DNA of 64,000 nucleotides from Sodiomyces alkalinus F11 (taxonomy: Eukaryota; Ascomycota; Sordariomycetes; Glomerellales; Plectosphaerellaceae): contig NW_021167083.1 in the NCBI RefSeq assembly GCF_003711515.1, positions 1,190,481-1,254,480 of the forward strand, given 5' to 3'. Below are positions 12,832 through 25,039 of the stretch, piece after piece; the first letter of the stretch is position 1; every line of letters starts with the position of its first letter. Below the pieces are notes generated by a model, which was not told where the DNA came from, did no database searches, and saw only the letters and a program-made list of their open reading frames with translations. The position numbers and the translations under genes are program-made.

Positions 12832-14667
12832 TCATTCTGTACCTTGTTCAATTGTCGGAATGTCTTGTTTTCGGTGCCTACGACGCCAGGCTCTGACGAC
12901 AAGCTCCAACATGTTGACAGCCTTTAGGAGTGACTGGGATGAAAGCCCGACTAGTTGAGATGCAAGGTCATAGAATGCTCTCCCTGCTTCAGGGAGGTCT
13001 TCGAGGTTTCTGTAAGAAAAGTATCGTGAGGAGAAGTCTGCCTCATCGGACTCTTCCATATCAAAGCTGACGGCATTCTGCTGAACAGCACGAAGCCTCT
13101 GATCGATGGTGCCCTCCGTTTCTTCTGGCTCGGGTGGTTTAGGCCTGGTCTCAACCAGCGGGAACAGCTTAGCCAGGAAGAATTCTTCGTCTGCGTGTGC
13201 TCAAAGTTAATCAGATACCTATGCATAATACATGGCCGGCATAAGGGTCCGGCATACCTTTGCTGTCGATGTGGAGGGACATATGTGCGAAGTATTCATC
13301 AAGCTGCTCGGGAGTCATTGCTGTGATATCAGTTGTTGCCGCCCGGACATCGATACTCTCTCTTTCTTGCGCTCTGCCGATGGCGGGTGCCATGATTTCG
13401 AGCCACTTCTGCCAGTTAAGCCTGGGAATTCGCAAAAGGTCTCCTTCGGCTTCGAAAGGAACGTTCTCGAAGGGAAAACAATATTGTGTTGCAAAGACAA
13501 TAACAGCTATGAGCAGGATCTCTGGGTGGTGTATGGCTCGAATCCGATTAGACTCAACTGGGAACGCATAGTTGAGGTTCATGATGGCCGGTATCCTTCG
13601 GGCCACGGAGACGATCTCGACTGGAGAGGACACATCAGCTTACGTTCTGCTGCTAGCAAGCTCGAAGTCCCCGGGACACTCACTCGGCAGGGCTAGTTCC
13701 CGGACGTATTGCAAGATCACGAGGACGTCGTTGACAGGTGGCATGACCAGTTCGTAGTTCTCGTGGTATGAAAGGGCAAGATTCATAACGGACGAATGTA
13801 GTTCCCCGTCCTCGAAGCTGGCCAAGTCCGCGGCTTGGAATAGCTTCTGGTATGTGGCAGGCATCCTATCCCACATCTCTTGTGGAAGTTGATGGTGCTA
13901 GGACGACGTGTCAGTACTTAGGCCCTCTCAATCCATGTAAAGAGTCGTCCCTCACCGCATTCTTGAAGATGATGTTTGACCCCTTCGCCCATCGCACAAA
14001 ATCGCCGATCCTGGCAGGGATTCGCAACAGTAGGCATCCTAGGTAGCAGAGAGCCAGGGTATCCGTAAGCTTCGGGGTGGGCCACGATTCTCCGCTGTCT
14101 GGGCCCCAGCTTCGTGACCTCCGGCGATTGTGGGAAGGCCGAGGGCGCGTCTCGTCCTGAGCAGCGGCTTCCTGAGAGCTGAAGACAGATATGCTGGCCT
14201 CCGATGTGGAGTTGGGATGATCGACCGTCTCGAATGCCGTGCTTCCACGAAGGCGAAGATCCCAGAGATCTCGCACCACGGTCTCGAGCTCGGCCTTGTA
14301 CCCCTTTGTTGTGACGAGCCAGTTGATCTGTTGCCTCAGGATCAACTGAAGACATTCTAAATAGAGGTCGCGTGCAGCAATGCCACCGAGCTTCTGCTTT
14401 TCCCGCTGTTTGGCTTGTTTCTGCTTGCGGGTGACTCGGCCAGTGTTGCCGTAGTCTTCATCGCCGAAATCGAATTGAATGATACCCTATGCTGGGTAAG
14501 CTCCTGGGCTGCCATGGAAGCTTGGGACTCAAGTATCCTACCTCGACCCGGTGTCCTCTTGCGCAATACCGATGCCCTTCATCCCAATACCATCGTCTTG
14601 AGCCACACCCGGTGCATCGCTCCCCCTTGGGGAACTTCTGCAAATGTCTAGGTCCCTCCAGATCCAT
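12832..14667 (-). CDS. rrn7: RNA polymerase I initiation factor Rrn7 (TAF1B family)
   Basis: Five exons on the minus strand: 14667-14542, 14486-13956, 13897-13684, 13620-13258 and 13190-12832, giving 530 aa. Rrn7 is the TFIIB-like subunit of the core factor that recruits RNA polymerase I to rDNA promoters. A zinc ribbon opens the protein with C18, C21, C35 and H39, in the Rrn7-type context CGSRRWYWDEGHRYC followed by GHRVEG. Next come VTRKQKQAKQREKQK and a first cyclin-like repeat (DLYLECLQLILRQQINWLV). A polar insert (about 125-160) precedes the second helical half (LTDTLALCYLGCLLLRIP). The C-terminal half keeps the family blocks MPPVNDVLVILQYVRELALP and NLNYAFPVE. Every splice restores a conserved junction. 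Identity is from the zinc ribbon plus overall layout. Confidence 0.9.
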
Positions 14668-15715
14668 CTAGCAAGTTGCAACTAGCTAATCAGTAGTCCA
14701 GGCCGTCACCCTGAAACAGAATGCGCAGCTCACAACGGCCAGCTTCAAGCCGGGGATTAGGGACGCTGTCTAGCGAACGCAGATGTCCTTGGATCGCTCG
14801 CGCTTCTTGCGTCCTCTAGAGGACTACGGGCCGGGAGGTCAAAATTTCAGCTGCCGGAACCATAGTTCAGGTGCGAGAGCATATAACTGCTCGCCAGCAT
14901 TTAGAAACTGCTTGCAATCCAGCTAGGGTAAATCATCCCAGGATGTTCGGAAGATGTTACACTTAAACACAAGGTCGCGGAGGAAATATAATCCAGCAGA
15001 CCGAGTTGTTAAGAGGTTGAACGCAGGTGGTAATCAGGGATGTAGGAAGAAGAAAAGCAGGTCAATACCACTAAAAGGAACGGGTTCAGGCATCAAAGAT
15101 ACCTACCGTTAACCATTCTAGCGGTGGAGAGGAAGTATCTAGCAGTAGGTAGGACATGTACACTGTAAGTACCCAGTACGGATACCCAGATCGGTGCGGA
15201 GCCCTTCAGGCCTTCAAAGTCTACCTCCTCTGCCTACCTTGAAATCTCCTCTTGGTGGCGAGGCCACATGCGACTCGGTCTACAACGACAATCCAGTCCC
15301 ATGTTCACATTCACGGCGAAGAGTATCAGATAAAAAAGGGTGGTTGTTCAAGTGTTTGTCGTTTTATTGGACAAGTTTGTCGCCAAAGCGAAGCTCTCCC
15401 TCTATTTCGACCTATCGCAGTGCTAACGTGGGCCGTGATGGGTAGTTGGGAGGCAATGGGAAAACATAAGGAAATAGAAGTCGTTCATGCCATCTCATGG
15501 TATTGCCGAGTGCGCATAACCAGTATCATCAGTTCCTGTCCAGATAGAGCCCCCTCCCCCACCGTCCCCTTTTGCCCACGACTCGTGGGTACTCAGCAAA
15601 CCGAGACATACCAGACGATATGCCAAAGTTCGTCCGACTCCGCCGACAACCGCAAAAATATAAGAGAGCTGCGTCGCAACAGCGCGTCTGCATTGGCGCG
15701 GAAAGGGTTATTCGT
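14668..15715. other. Intergenic between rrn7 and eIF5A
   Basis: About 1 kb carrying the rrn7 promoter and the long 3' flank of eIF5A. No protein or RNA gene is supported. Confidence 0.5.
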
Positions 15716-16674
15716 TTATTTCGGGGCCTCCTTGGCCTCAACAGCGGCCTCCTCACCCATGGCAGAGAGGATGATAACGTCTGTAATTTTTCCAATGTGA
15801 GCATTATGCTAGCGATGGGGGTTGTAAGCTGCGGAACAGGGCGACTTACTGGTGTCCTTCTCCTCAGCCTTGAAAAGGCGGTTGATCTTCTCGCCAACCT
15901 CGCCATCGGGAACGCGGACATCGTCCTTGGTGTCGCCATCATCGTTCATCAGGGACATGAAACCGTCGTCGGCAATATCAAGCTAGATGATGATATGTCA
16001 GGCACTGAAGAAAAACAAAACAAAAAGGAGGCATAATAATCTATAATTAAAAGAAAGAAGAAAAAGGAACAGGCCGTGGCTCAGCGAGGATTGGGCTACT
16101 TACGAGCTGATATTCCTTCCGGAAGACGTGAGGGACATCCATGTTGTGTGTAGAGGGAGAGAGATCTTCCAGCTTCTTGCCAGTGAAGATGTCAATGGCA
16201 ATAAGATGGACCTTAGCATGACCGTGCTTGCCCGTCTTGGAGGTGGACATGTCGACGATCTTGCAAGGACGACCCTTAATCACGACGTGACCGTTCTTAC
16301 GCAGGGCAGAGCACTGCATAGGAAAGGTAGTCGAGGCACCGGCATCGGCGGTGTCGAACTCGAGCTCGTGCTACGCAAATGCATCGCCATGGTCAGTAAG
16401 TGATCGTTTATGAGAACCAGGCCAAAATATGCGCGACAAATTCCAAAGTCGAGACGGTCGATTGAGGAGCGCAATACGGGCGATGTTTGAGACTAATAAC
16501 GACGACGCAGAGGCGTTGTTGTGCGGTGCATAGCGGGGTGTTGTGCATGCGGGGTGGTCTTTCTGTCGCCAATCACCCCAGGCGCGCGAACAGAGTGTCT
16601 GCAAAAAAAAAAAAAACATCACAGGCTGGAGGGAGCAGGGATCGTCTACTCACAGCATTGTCGTTCTCGGCCAT
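15716..16674 (-). CDS. eIF5A: Translation factor eIF5A (hypusine-containing)
   Basis: Four exons on the minus strand: 16674-16654, 16370-16104, 15982-15850 and 15780-15716, giving 161 aa. eIF5A binds the ribosomal E site and relieves stalling at polyproline and other difficult peptides. It also aids termination. The hypusine loop is [14 protein letters not shown] with the modified Lys at 55, followed by [22 protein letters not shown]. The OB-fold C-terminal domain reads [18 protein letters not shown] to [10 protein letters not shown]. The first coding exon is 21 nt (MAENDNA). Exon 2 gives the usual [27 protein letters not shown] start of the fungal family. The acceptor before exon 2 and the donor after exon 1 (GTGAGT) are clear. 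It is divergent from vps52. Confidence 0.96.
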
Positions 16675-17876
16675 CTTGTCGGATTGACGAAGGGAAGATC
16701 TAAGAGTTGGAAGGAGAGATGCGACCGGACTCGAGAGCGGACTTGGACGGGGTGATGGCCTTTTGAAGGAGTTGGGAGAGGTGGGAAAAAGGAAGAAGAC
16801 AGGAAGCGGGTGGAGGGGGAGGGGAAGCGAATGTCTCGAGGAGGGACAGAGTATATAATTTTTTTCCTCAGTTTGCTATTGGATTTCTCCTGCCCGCACT
16901 TCTTTCTCATTTTCACCAGGTCCTGCGCTGTGTGGTTTTCCCCGCCCGGGTTAACTCTCCACACCACAGGTACCTAGGTATCTACCTTAGGTACCTATCT
17001 AAGGTACCTAGGTACCTACAAAGTACTTCGTACGGAGTATATACGGATACCTTAGGTACCGATGGCTGGGTAGATCTTTCCGCCTACTGGTAGCAAATTC
17101 CGTGAAGGGCGGGGGGACTTTGTTGCCTGAGCCTGACAGAACAGCGACCGAGAGATTGTACCTGGATGGTCCTCGAGTCGAATGTAGAGCCAGCACTTCC
17201 AGAGGTGTTCGATGTTCCTAGCGCGGCCCAGAGGCACGTCTAGGTAGATTTACACGGCCAATGAAGAGATTCATACCAAAATGGTATCCGTACGGAAAAC
17301 TGGTACGGAACACCCGGCCAGACCTGAATTATGCGAAGTGGCGAAGGAACTCTAAAATCAACAACTGATCATCAGCGCACGCCGCCACACTGATTACGTG
17401 ATGTGCAAGTTGTTCAATTTTTACGTAGAAACAGTCATCTGTGGAAAGGCGAGAAAAAGGAGTTGGTGGAAGTTATGCTGATCAGGTTGCGGGTTGATTA
17501 TTATTACGGATACAACTTGGATGATGCGGCCTTGCTTCCTGGGTACTCCGGACAGAGTAATTTACCTGTACGAAGAGCGGGATGGCTGTACAAAAGGTAC
17601 CTGCTTCGTAAGTTACCACCTCGGTACCTTAGCTTGAGGCGCAGGTACGTACCTACGGAGATGCTTTACCCAATCAAAGCTGCCAATAATTACTTGCTAT
17701 TGTCGGTAGCCTTGCATCGACCCTTGACCTTCCACGTTGTCTTTGGTTTCAATCCACAGCAATCTTATCAACGGGTATGATTGCGACCATGACATGCCGG
17801 GAACCAATTGTCATGGTGGTGTGATACTCTGTTTCTTGCTCTTCTGGTCCAACCACTTCCTTGCGCGAGTTTCACG
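16675..17876. promoter_or_regulatory. Divergent promoter region between eIF5A and vps52
   Basis: 1.2 kb separates two divergent starts. A dense run of GTACC, CCTAGG and CCTTAGG words occupies about 16970-17060, including a TACTTCGTACGGAGTA double motif at 17024-17039. Further GTACC words lie near 17600-17650. No gene is seen between the two starts. Confidence 0.55.
16968..17060. repeat. Cluster of short GTACC/CCTAGG palindromes
   Basis: Within about 90 bp the words GGTACC, CCTAGG and CCTTAGG recur, several forming perfect short palindromes. The block ends with TACTTCGTACGGAGTA. Similar words occur elsewhere in intergenic DNA of this window, for example 48240-48285, but this is the densest cluster. 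Confidence 0.7.
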
Positions 17877-19948
17877 ATGTGGCTTGACAGGTTTGGCGGA
17901 CAATCGCAGCCATCGCCGTCCCCTCCACCATCGCAACCTGCCAGCCGATCGTTCTCGCCTCTACCCAGAAGAACCTCGACTAGTTTCAGTCCTTATGTGA
18001 CCTCACAACGACCAGCAAACACTCCCCGAGGGTCTAACATATCACTCGTATCTAACGACTCTTCCACCTCCCTCCTAGCTTCGTCTCGCCGAGCCAATGG
18101 TTCTACTTTAAAACAGTCCCACACACCATATTCTGGGCCGGATCCTGTCGAAATTCTATCAAAGGTGCTGGGTAGAGATGATTCACGGAACGGCAATACC
18201 ACGAAGGAGGAGACCTCCATAACGACAAAGGATTTGGATCTTGACTGGGATTTTGGAGGCACATCCTTGCGAGATTTTGCCAGTACCGACGACGAGGAAG
18301 GCCCCGGCCCAACGCGGCGACAGACCGTCGAAGAGTGTATGTGTGATCTTCTTTGCTGGACTATGCATGCACAAGGTAGAGAGGGGCTCACAGTTTGGGT
18401 ATAGACGAGAAAGACAAGTCCAAATTCGAAGATTTGCATCGCTCGATAACGGCATGCGATGGTGTCCTCGATTCCGTCGAGACGAACCTCACAGACTTCC
18501 GCAACGATCTTGCCGCGGTATCAGCCGACATCGAATTCCTCCAGTCAAGGTCGACAGCGCTCACAGTTCGACTAGAGAACCGCAAAGCTGTAGAGAAGGC
18601 TTTGGGCCCAGTTGTGGAGGAGCTGAGCCTACCCCCTGCGGTTGTGTCGAAGATTTCCGAAGGTCACATCGACGAATCATGGGTCAAAACGCTGGGAGAG
18701 ATTGACAAGAGGGCAAACGCCTACAGCAATAGCGCGTCGAGTTCGCGGCAGAGCAAAGCCTCGGCTGACCTAGGCCCTTTGTTAGAAAGACTCGTCATGA
18801 AGGCCGTTGAAAGGATACGGGATTTCATTGTGGCCCAAATCAAGGCGCTCAGGTCTCCTCACATAAATGCCCAGATCATCCAGCAGCAGAACTTTCTTAG
18901 GTTCAAGGAGTTATACGCATTTCTGCACCGGCATCATGCCACTCTAGCCGGGGAGATCTGCCAGGCTTACATGAACACCATGAGATGGTACTATCTCAAC
19001 CAGTTCACTCGATACGAGAAAGCGTTGCAACAACTCAAACTCCACATCCTGGATAAGAACGATGTGTTGGGGCATGATGATACGACGCGCAAGTCATCGG
19101 TTCTCTCCGTCTCCAAAGGACCTGGTCCACCCCACGATGCCTTCAACCTTGGACGCCGGATCGACCTTCTAAAAGTCAACAGCCAAGCGGCCATCTCCTC
19201 ATATCTTGCGGAGGAGGACTCATCGACACACTATTTTGAAGTCCCATTCCGTAACTTCAACTTGGCACTCGTCGACAACGCCACTGCCGAGTACACGTTT
19301 CTAGCAGGATACTTTTCGCCGCCCCTCAGCATGGCCACCATTTCTCGGCATTTCAACTACATCTTTGAGCCAACCTTTGCCCTAGGACAAGCTCTCACGA
19401 AGACTCTGGCGGGAGACACCTACGATGCGCTGGGTCTTCTGCTCAGTATCCGCATCAACCAGCAGCTGGCCTTCCAGCTGCAGCGCCGAAAAGTACCCGC
19501 CATGGACGGATACATCAACGGCACGAGCATGCTCCTCTGGCCCCGGCTTCAGGTTGTCATGGACCACCACTGCGAGTCCGTTCGCCAGCAGACCAACGCT
19601 CTGCCCTCGCGTCCTGCCCGGTCCAGCGATCACGCCAAGTTTTCGGCCGCGCCCCATGTCATGACGCAGCGGTTCGGCCAGCTTCTACAGGGAGTTTTGG
19701 CCCTCAGCACCGATGCCGGCGACGACGAGCCCGTGGTGACCAGCCTACGTCGGTTGCAGTCTGAAATTGAGGCGTTCCTGACCCGGTATAGCCAGGCTTA
19801 CGCCGGCGACAAGCGCAAGCGCGATCGCTTCTTGTACAATAACTACTCGCTCATCCTAACCATTATAAGTGACGTGAGTGGGAAGCTGGCGGCGGAGCTC
19901 CAGGAACAATTCGAGGTCCTCAAAACGGCTTTTCAAGAGGGGGCTTGA
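17877..19948 (+). CDS. vps52: GARP complex subunit Vps52 (Sac2 family)
   Basis: Two exons: 17877-18336 and 18405-19948, giving 667 aa. Vps52 with Vps51, Vps53 and Vps54 tethers endosome-derived vesicles at the trans-Golgi. The first ~150 residues are Ser/Pro/Thr-rich and probably disordered. The conserved region starts after the intron at YEKDKSKFEDLHRSI and includes SADIEFLQSRSTALTVRLENRK, predicted coiled coil. It continues with ALGPVVEELSLPPAVV and IRDFIVAQIKALRSPHINAQ, both typical of the Vps52/Sac2 family. The C-terminal half (LVDNATAEYTFLAGYF, FNYIFEPTFALGQ) also matches. The intron acceptor TAG at 18402-18404 is the only one that keeps the frame. The ATG at 17877 was chosen because upstream in-frame sequence is not conserved in character. 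Confidence 0.9.
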
Positions 19949-20275
19949 ACCGGAAGCCACCTGATGTTCAATGAGGATGCTGTCGAAGTAAATCGGGGGT
20001 TGGTTCTTTTTGCAGGCGGGGCGTTCCGGGGCGGACTTTAATGCACGGCACACATTTGAAGTATGCCGTCTTATCTTTAACAAAGTGAATTTTGTTTTCC
20101 TGTTTTCTGCATTTAAAGATGCATGGGCATGGTTTCATGGTCTTGGGTCGAATAACACGATTGAAAGTGTCGAGGAATTGAAGATTTTACTCGACAGTCT
20201 GTTGTTCACGCGGTGATCTACGGCTTCTTTGTGTGATGGCTACATCGTGCGTTTAAAAGTCTAATTAAATCATAA
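19949..20275. other. Convergent intergenic between vps52 and gyp8
   Basis: 327 bp shared by the 3' ends of two convergent genes. Nothing else is seen. Confidence 0.5.
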
Positions 20276-21547
20276 TTACCGCTCTAAAAGCTTCGAAAAG
20301 AAAGCGGACACTTTGGTGATCGGCCCAGATGTCCGGGGTAGATACACCGCAATGAGACCCACGACCACGGCGAGCCCAAGAGCGCCGGCGCTCTTGCGGT
20401 GTAGCCACATAGTTTTGACGATTCTCCTGCGCCTTTCCGCGGCCTGCAACTCCTTGAGCTGTCTCTCGAAATAAGCCTCCCCGTCCTCCATGGTCTGCTT
20501 CGCGCAGTCCTCGATAGACCGCGCCGTCTTCAAGCAGCTCGCAGTGGAGATGCGTCGCCAGGCGGGCAGGGATTCGGGAGGGAGGCGGCGGAAAAGCTGG
20601 GCGGTGTCGGCGATGAGCTTTTCGAGGTCCATTTTCTGGGGCACTTTGGAGAGGATCAGGTGGAGCATGGACGGGTCGTCGGGGTCCTGCTCGAAGAGCT
20701 CGTCGCGGCGGTTGAGGACGATCTGGGCGAACATGTAGATGCTGAAGACGGGCTCGTGGGAGAGGAGAACGTCGAAGAGGCGGGCGATGTCGCCGTACGC
20801 CTGGATGTCGTGGGCGTACATGGTCAACGTGCCGGCGAGGGCGTAGAAGGGCTCCGTGTCGGCGAGGTGGCGGCGTAGGGAGGGGTCAGCGGCGCCTAGG
20901 ATGTCGGGGATGAGGCGGAGCTGGTTGACGGTGGGTTCGAGGGTGGTGAGCATGTAGTCGCGGATGCGGAGGGCGGAGAGGCGGGCGACCAGGCGCACAC
21001 GATGGTTAGGGGAAGAGAGGACGAGGAGGAAGACCTGGCAAATGTCGTGGTACCCTTGAAAGTAACACAGGTAGGGGTAGCGACGAAGCACGTGGTTTAT
21101 GAGTTCAGATAGCTCGCGTTTCCGTTCCTCGAGTTGGGCGTCGGAGTGGTCTGTTGGGTAGTAGATGAAGGCACGGTTGACGTCGAGCTGGACTTGATCC
21201 TCATCCCTATGCCGAGGCAACTCTTTCCATGAGGCCTCAGGGGCATCAGGACGCTCGTCCTCCCCCTGGTTATAGGAGACTCCTAGGAGAATAGGCCCTG
21301 TAGGTTGTATGAGTAAACGCTGCGAGGGCGACGGTCTTGATTATCCTGAGATGTACCTACATGCTTTTCTCCTCAGATCATCAGTGAGAAAGCCGCCTTC
21401 GGATTCAGCAAGCGATTGCAATGCGTTCACATCGCTCCGCGTACATGCTTCAACAATGGCGTCGGCTTTTTTGTGGTCTATCTCGGGCTGAGCATGATGA
21501 GACGGGAACTCGGCCTCATGAGACACTTGGTCGGCGCCAAACTCCAT
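20276..21547 (-). CDS. gyp8: TBC-domain Rab GTPase-activating protein, Gyp8/TBC1D20 type
   Basis: Two exons on the minus strand: 21547-21361 and 21297-20276, giving 402 aa. TBC proteins switch off Rab GTPases. Gyp8 and TBC1D20 act on Ypt1/Rab1 at the ER-Golgi step. The dual-finger motifs are present: VQLDVNRAF with arginine finger R104, and YLCYFQGYHD with the glutamine finger. The N-terminal RRKAWPILLGV block is created by joining exon 1 to exon 2. A C-terminal hydrophobic segment, ALGLAVVVGLIAVYLP (about residues 370-386), with a short tail, fits the tail-anchored ER topology of this subfamily. The start ATG at 21547 yields a short acidic leader before the conserved AIVEAC segment. Subfamily assignment rests on the tail anchor and overall length. 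Confidence 0.88.
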
Positions 21548-24500
21548 AGTGGCCCCTTGCGCTGAGTTGCTGTCGCATGCGAGTTTGATGTGTGATCATA
21601 TGTGTGTTGACGCGCCTTAAACAACATACAAGAGCCCAATATGTTTGAAAGTAAGAAGAAATGTACACAGCATGAGATGGGGATCGAATGGCTGTTCACT
21701 AATAAGTGCTGGGGGTTAGATATACGTGCGTGTAATGATTCTGGAAGAGCAAAAGCCCTGGCAAGCCCATGAAAAGCAAGGAAGTGACTGAAGAAAAGGC
21801 AACATGGAATCTTGCTATAAATGAATGTGAGAGCCACCTGGCATAGACTTTTTGGGGGGGGAGTTAACTTCAGCCACAACAAAGAACGGGTTCTGCTGGA
21901 CGAGGTTCCATCTATCATGGCTCTCTGTTGAATTGTCCTGGAAAAAGCGGTACGTACCTGTTCAAAAGTCGCAGATGTTTGTTAGAGCGCACTGACCAAC
22001 AAATCGTGACTAGGCTTAGTCACCAAAGTAGGTGCGTCCGGAGTACTTCGTAATTACATTGGAGGATGCTTGACCTGTCGATCTGTAAGAGAAGTTCTAC
22101 TTCGTACCAACCAATTTTTTGGGGCCCTCCTTTTTCAGATCGGTCAGAATAGACAGCGGGAGTTATTTTCACGAGGAAGCTGCATCATGCCTTTATTGCA
22201 GTACCAAGCACTCCTCCAAGTTGTGACATTCTCGGCTGCAAATATTAGTTACCTTAGCCAGCTCGGGATAGCTACAGTTTAGTTGACATTCGAGCTCGTG
22301 GTACCTAGAGGTATCCGGCATCAAGGCTACCTAAGGATCACCTTTGGCATGATGAAACAAACATATTACTCCGTAATATAGATTCGCATATCGCTACAAA
22401 TAAATCATCCCTCAAACAGTGGCGGGAGATCTGCCTTGCAGTGATAATCCTTTCAAGCTGTTTACCTATTGCTATGGCCTCGAGGAGCAGCACAACAATC
22501 ATGCACAACAATCATGCACAACAATCACCCGTTATCTGACCATAATTTCATCATGGAACATCGTATGCTCTGGTTACAGGTTATGCCAAGGTTATCTGAT
22601 CATCAGAAAGACGGCTCACAGAAAAAACGGAGGCAACAAGAAATCAGAAGACAAAGGAAGTACTTCATATTTGCGTGTGTTTAGCGAAGCCACTGTTTGA
22701 CAGATGTGACAGGTCATATCTGATAGATCTGCCGCCCGCTGTACTAATGCTTGTCGGGGATGCACAGCTGATGGGAACGGAGGCTTTGTGAAAGAGAGAA
22801 TGAGCAAAAAAGACAAAGAAAAAAAAAGGGAGGGATTGGGCTAGGCAACAGTTTTTCGCTAATGTTCCTCGGAGTAAGACGACTTGACCAATGTGTCTGA
22901 AGGAACTACGAAGTACGGCTACGGCCAATCTTTCTGTTGGTGCCCAGGAGTAAGACAAAATATCCCTGCGAGTACGATCAATTCCATTGTCAAGCCTGTC
23001 GAATCCTGTCTCGGATGCGCATGTCAACTGCCCGCGGGACCAGCCATTTTAGATGGCACCCTGGACCTAGTTGAGTGCTCGTATGGATGTACGAATATGT
23101 GTATTTGCGTGCATATCCTCCCTAGATACCCTGGACGGTTCGGTGTAGGCCAGAACCAGCTCGATGCAGTGTTGGGCACAGAGAGCAAGTTGACAAGACG
23201 GGTTGAAGATGTGCTCAGTACCTACCGTGAGATGAGCGGTTAGGAAGGTTTTGCTTCGATGGGAGTAGATATGTCTCTGAGCAGATGTGATGTTCGTCAC
23301 TGATCGATTCTGTCGCTCATCGAATATTGGTACGGGGTTTTCTTGTTCGCCCTTTGATATGCTCGCTCGTTGTCGAAATGTGTCCTTGCATGTCCCAACG
23401 GGGTTGGACAGTCGGAGATTTCGAGGCGATGTACCTCTGCCAAGTCGGTTTTACATTTCGTACCTACATGTTTCCTCGAAGGCGGGGGAAAGTACAGTAC
23501 CCCACCAGAGATGGGAGATGTGCGAACTATCTCGTTACCCGAGGGCCCGCCATAATTACCGCGTTACTTCAGGTATCCGGCGTACCTTAAGGCAGGTTGC
23601 AACTCAGGTCTGGGACCTTAGGTAGTAGTCCCAAAGGCAGCACCCTAGGTAGGTATATGCTATTTTCCCTTTCCTTATAGCAGGGGTAGCATTTCCATTT
23701 GTTACCAGACGGACTACGGATACATATTGCGACCACTTTTCCTCCGGGTTGCATAAACCCGGGATGGGATAAGTACAGATCGGCGTTGACGATTTCAAAC
23801 TTGAAATCGCAGGAGTTTGTACTCACACTCGCAGGGTACCTCATTCTTCCTGCCCGCCCCTCTGTCCCTTCCCGCCCCTCATCTTTCGACTACCTTATCC
23901 TCACCACACTATTACGTTCGTTGGTTCCGGGGGCAGTACTTTGAAGACTTCCAGGTCTACCTGACCTGTACGTAGTACGAACTATTTGGTACCACTACGA
24001 CGGATACGGAGTAGGTACGGTTACTGCTTCCAGGTTCAGGTGCTCTGCTCAAGGCTTTCCACCTGTTTTACATGCATAACCCTTTAACCCCCCTTCTACC
24101 TTCTCCAGTGTTCCACCCAATTGTTGGTTGTAGGTACGGTACGGTACCTTACCTTACCCTTCTTCCTTCTACATTGAACCTGGTCTGCGGGAGCTCGCAT
24201 CGTCTTTCACACCATTCACTGTCTCTCCCTGCCCATCTTTCCATCTTCATCCCCTTCTAGGCCCCCTCTCTCGAATACTCGTTCCCCACAGGACGTGTAT
24301 GACGTGTATTTACCTTACATGATAATCTCCCAGACTGGAGCAGCACCACCTCGTACTATTTGTACAAGGGTTGAGCCGAGTGAGGGACAAATCCGGGCCA
24401 CACTTCCCGCCCTGGATACGACGTGAGAACTGTCGTGACTCTTCTGGATCTTCGTCAATCATCACATACACCAGTCCTCCAGTCCTCCAGTCCTCAAGTT

Positions 24501-25039
24501 CACTACAGCACTCCGCAGTCACCGATAACCGCCATTCATCTGTACGGTTTAAGGCTTTTGCTGTTACGTCCTGTTTGCCCAGGTAGACGGAGATAGTGCA
24601 TCCGTCGAACGCGGGCTGGTTGTCCAAAAACCGACCCACGCTGCAGGTTTCTTGGTCACCTGTTCGCTTGATTTTCGATTCCAGCCCCTCGGGGAACGCT
24701 ACGACGATCCCTGGGTCTCTGTATAGGCGCCGTCATACCGAGCTCTTGCTTTCTTTCCCTCCCTAGACGTCCCTTCCAACTGCTCCCCAACTGACGGGCA
24801 GAGGGACTTGGGGAATCACAACGACTGTTGACAATGCTAGAAACGCCGAACACAAAGAGACTATCCCACGATTTGCTTCGCGCTGCCTTCGGATTTTACC
24901 CCTGACTTCCGCGGGGAACCGCTTCTAGTCCACCGCCTTTCTCGACCGCTTCCCTACCCTTCGGGCTCGTTATTTTGGCCTCTGGCGGATCATTCTGGCT
25001 ATCATTCAGGCTTGATATGACTGCGCGGCCACTGCCGTC
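21548..25039. other. 3.5 kb gene-poor divergent interval
   Basis: This is the longest gene-free stretch apart from the right-end tract. It separates two divergent genes. It contains several TACTTCGTA/TACTCCGTA words (22044, 22098, 22367, 22907, 24005), a 13-bp tandem repeat at 22491-22526, and G/A- and A-rich runs near 22800. Short open frames (for example 22884-23243 and 24310-24639 minus) lack starts, domains or splicing logic. An unannotated non-coding RNA is possible but unsupported. Confidence 0.5.
22491..22526. repeat. 13-bp direct repeat, about three copies
   Basis: The unit CACAACAATC plus ATG is repeated at 22491, 22504 and 22517 without change. The third copy ends before its ATG. 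It lies in gene-free DNA. Confidence 0.8.

Noticed and set aside
22884..23243. Cys-containing small open frame in the gene-poor interval
   Set aside because: Considered as a small secreted protein, but there is no ATG start, no signal peptide and no supporting intron.
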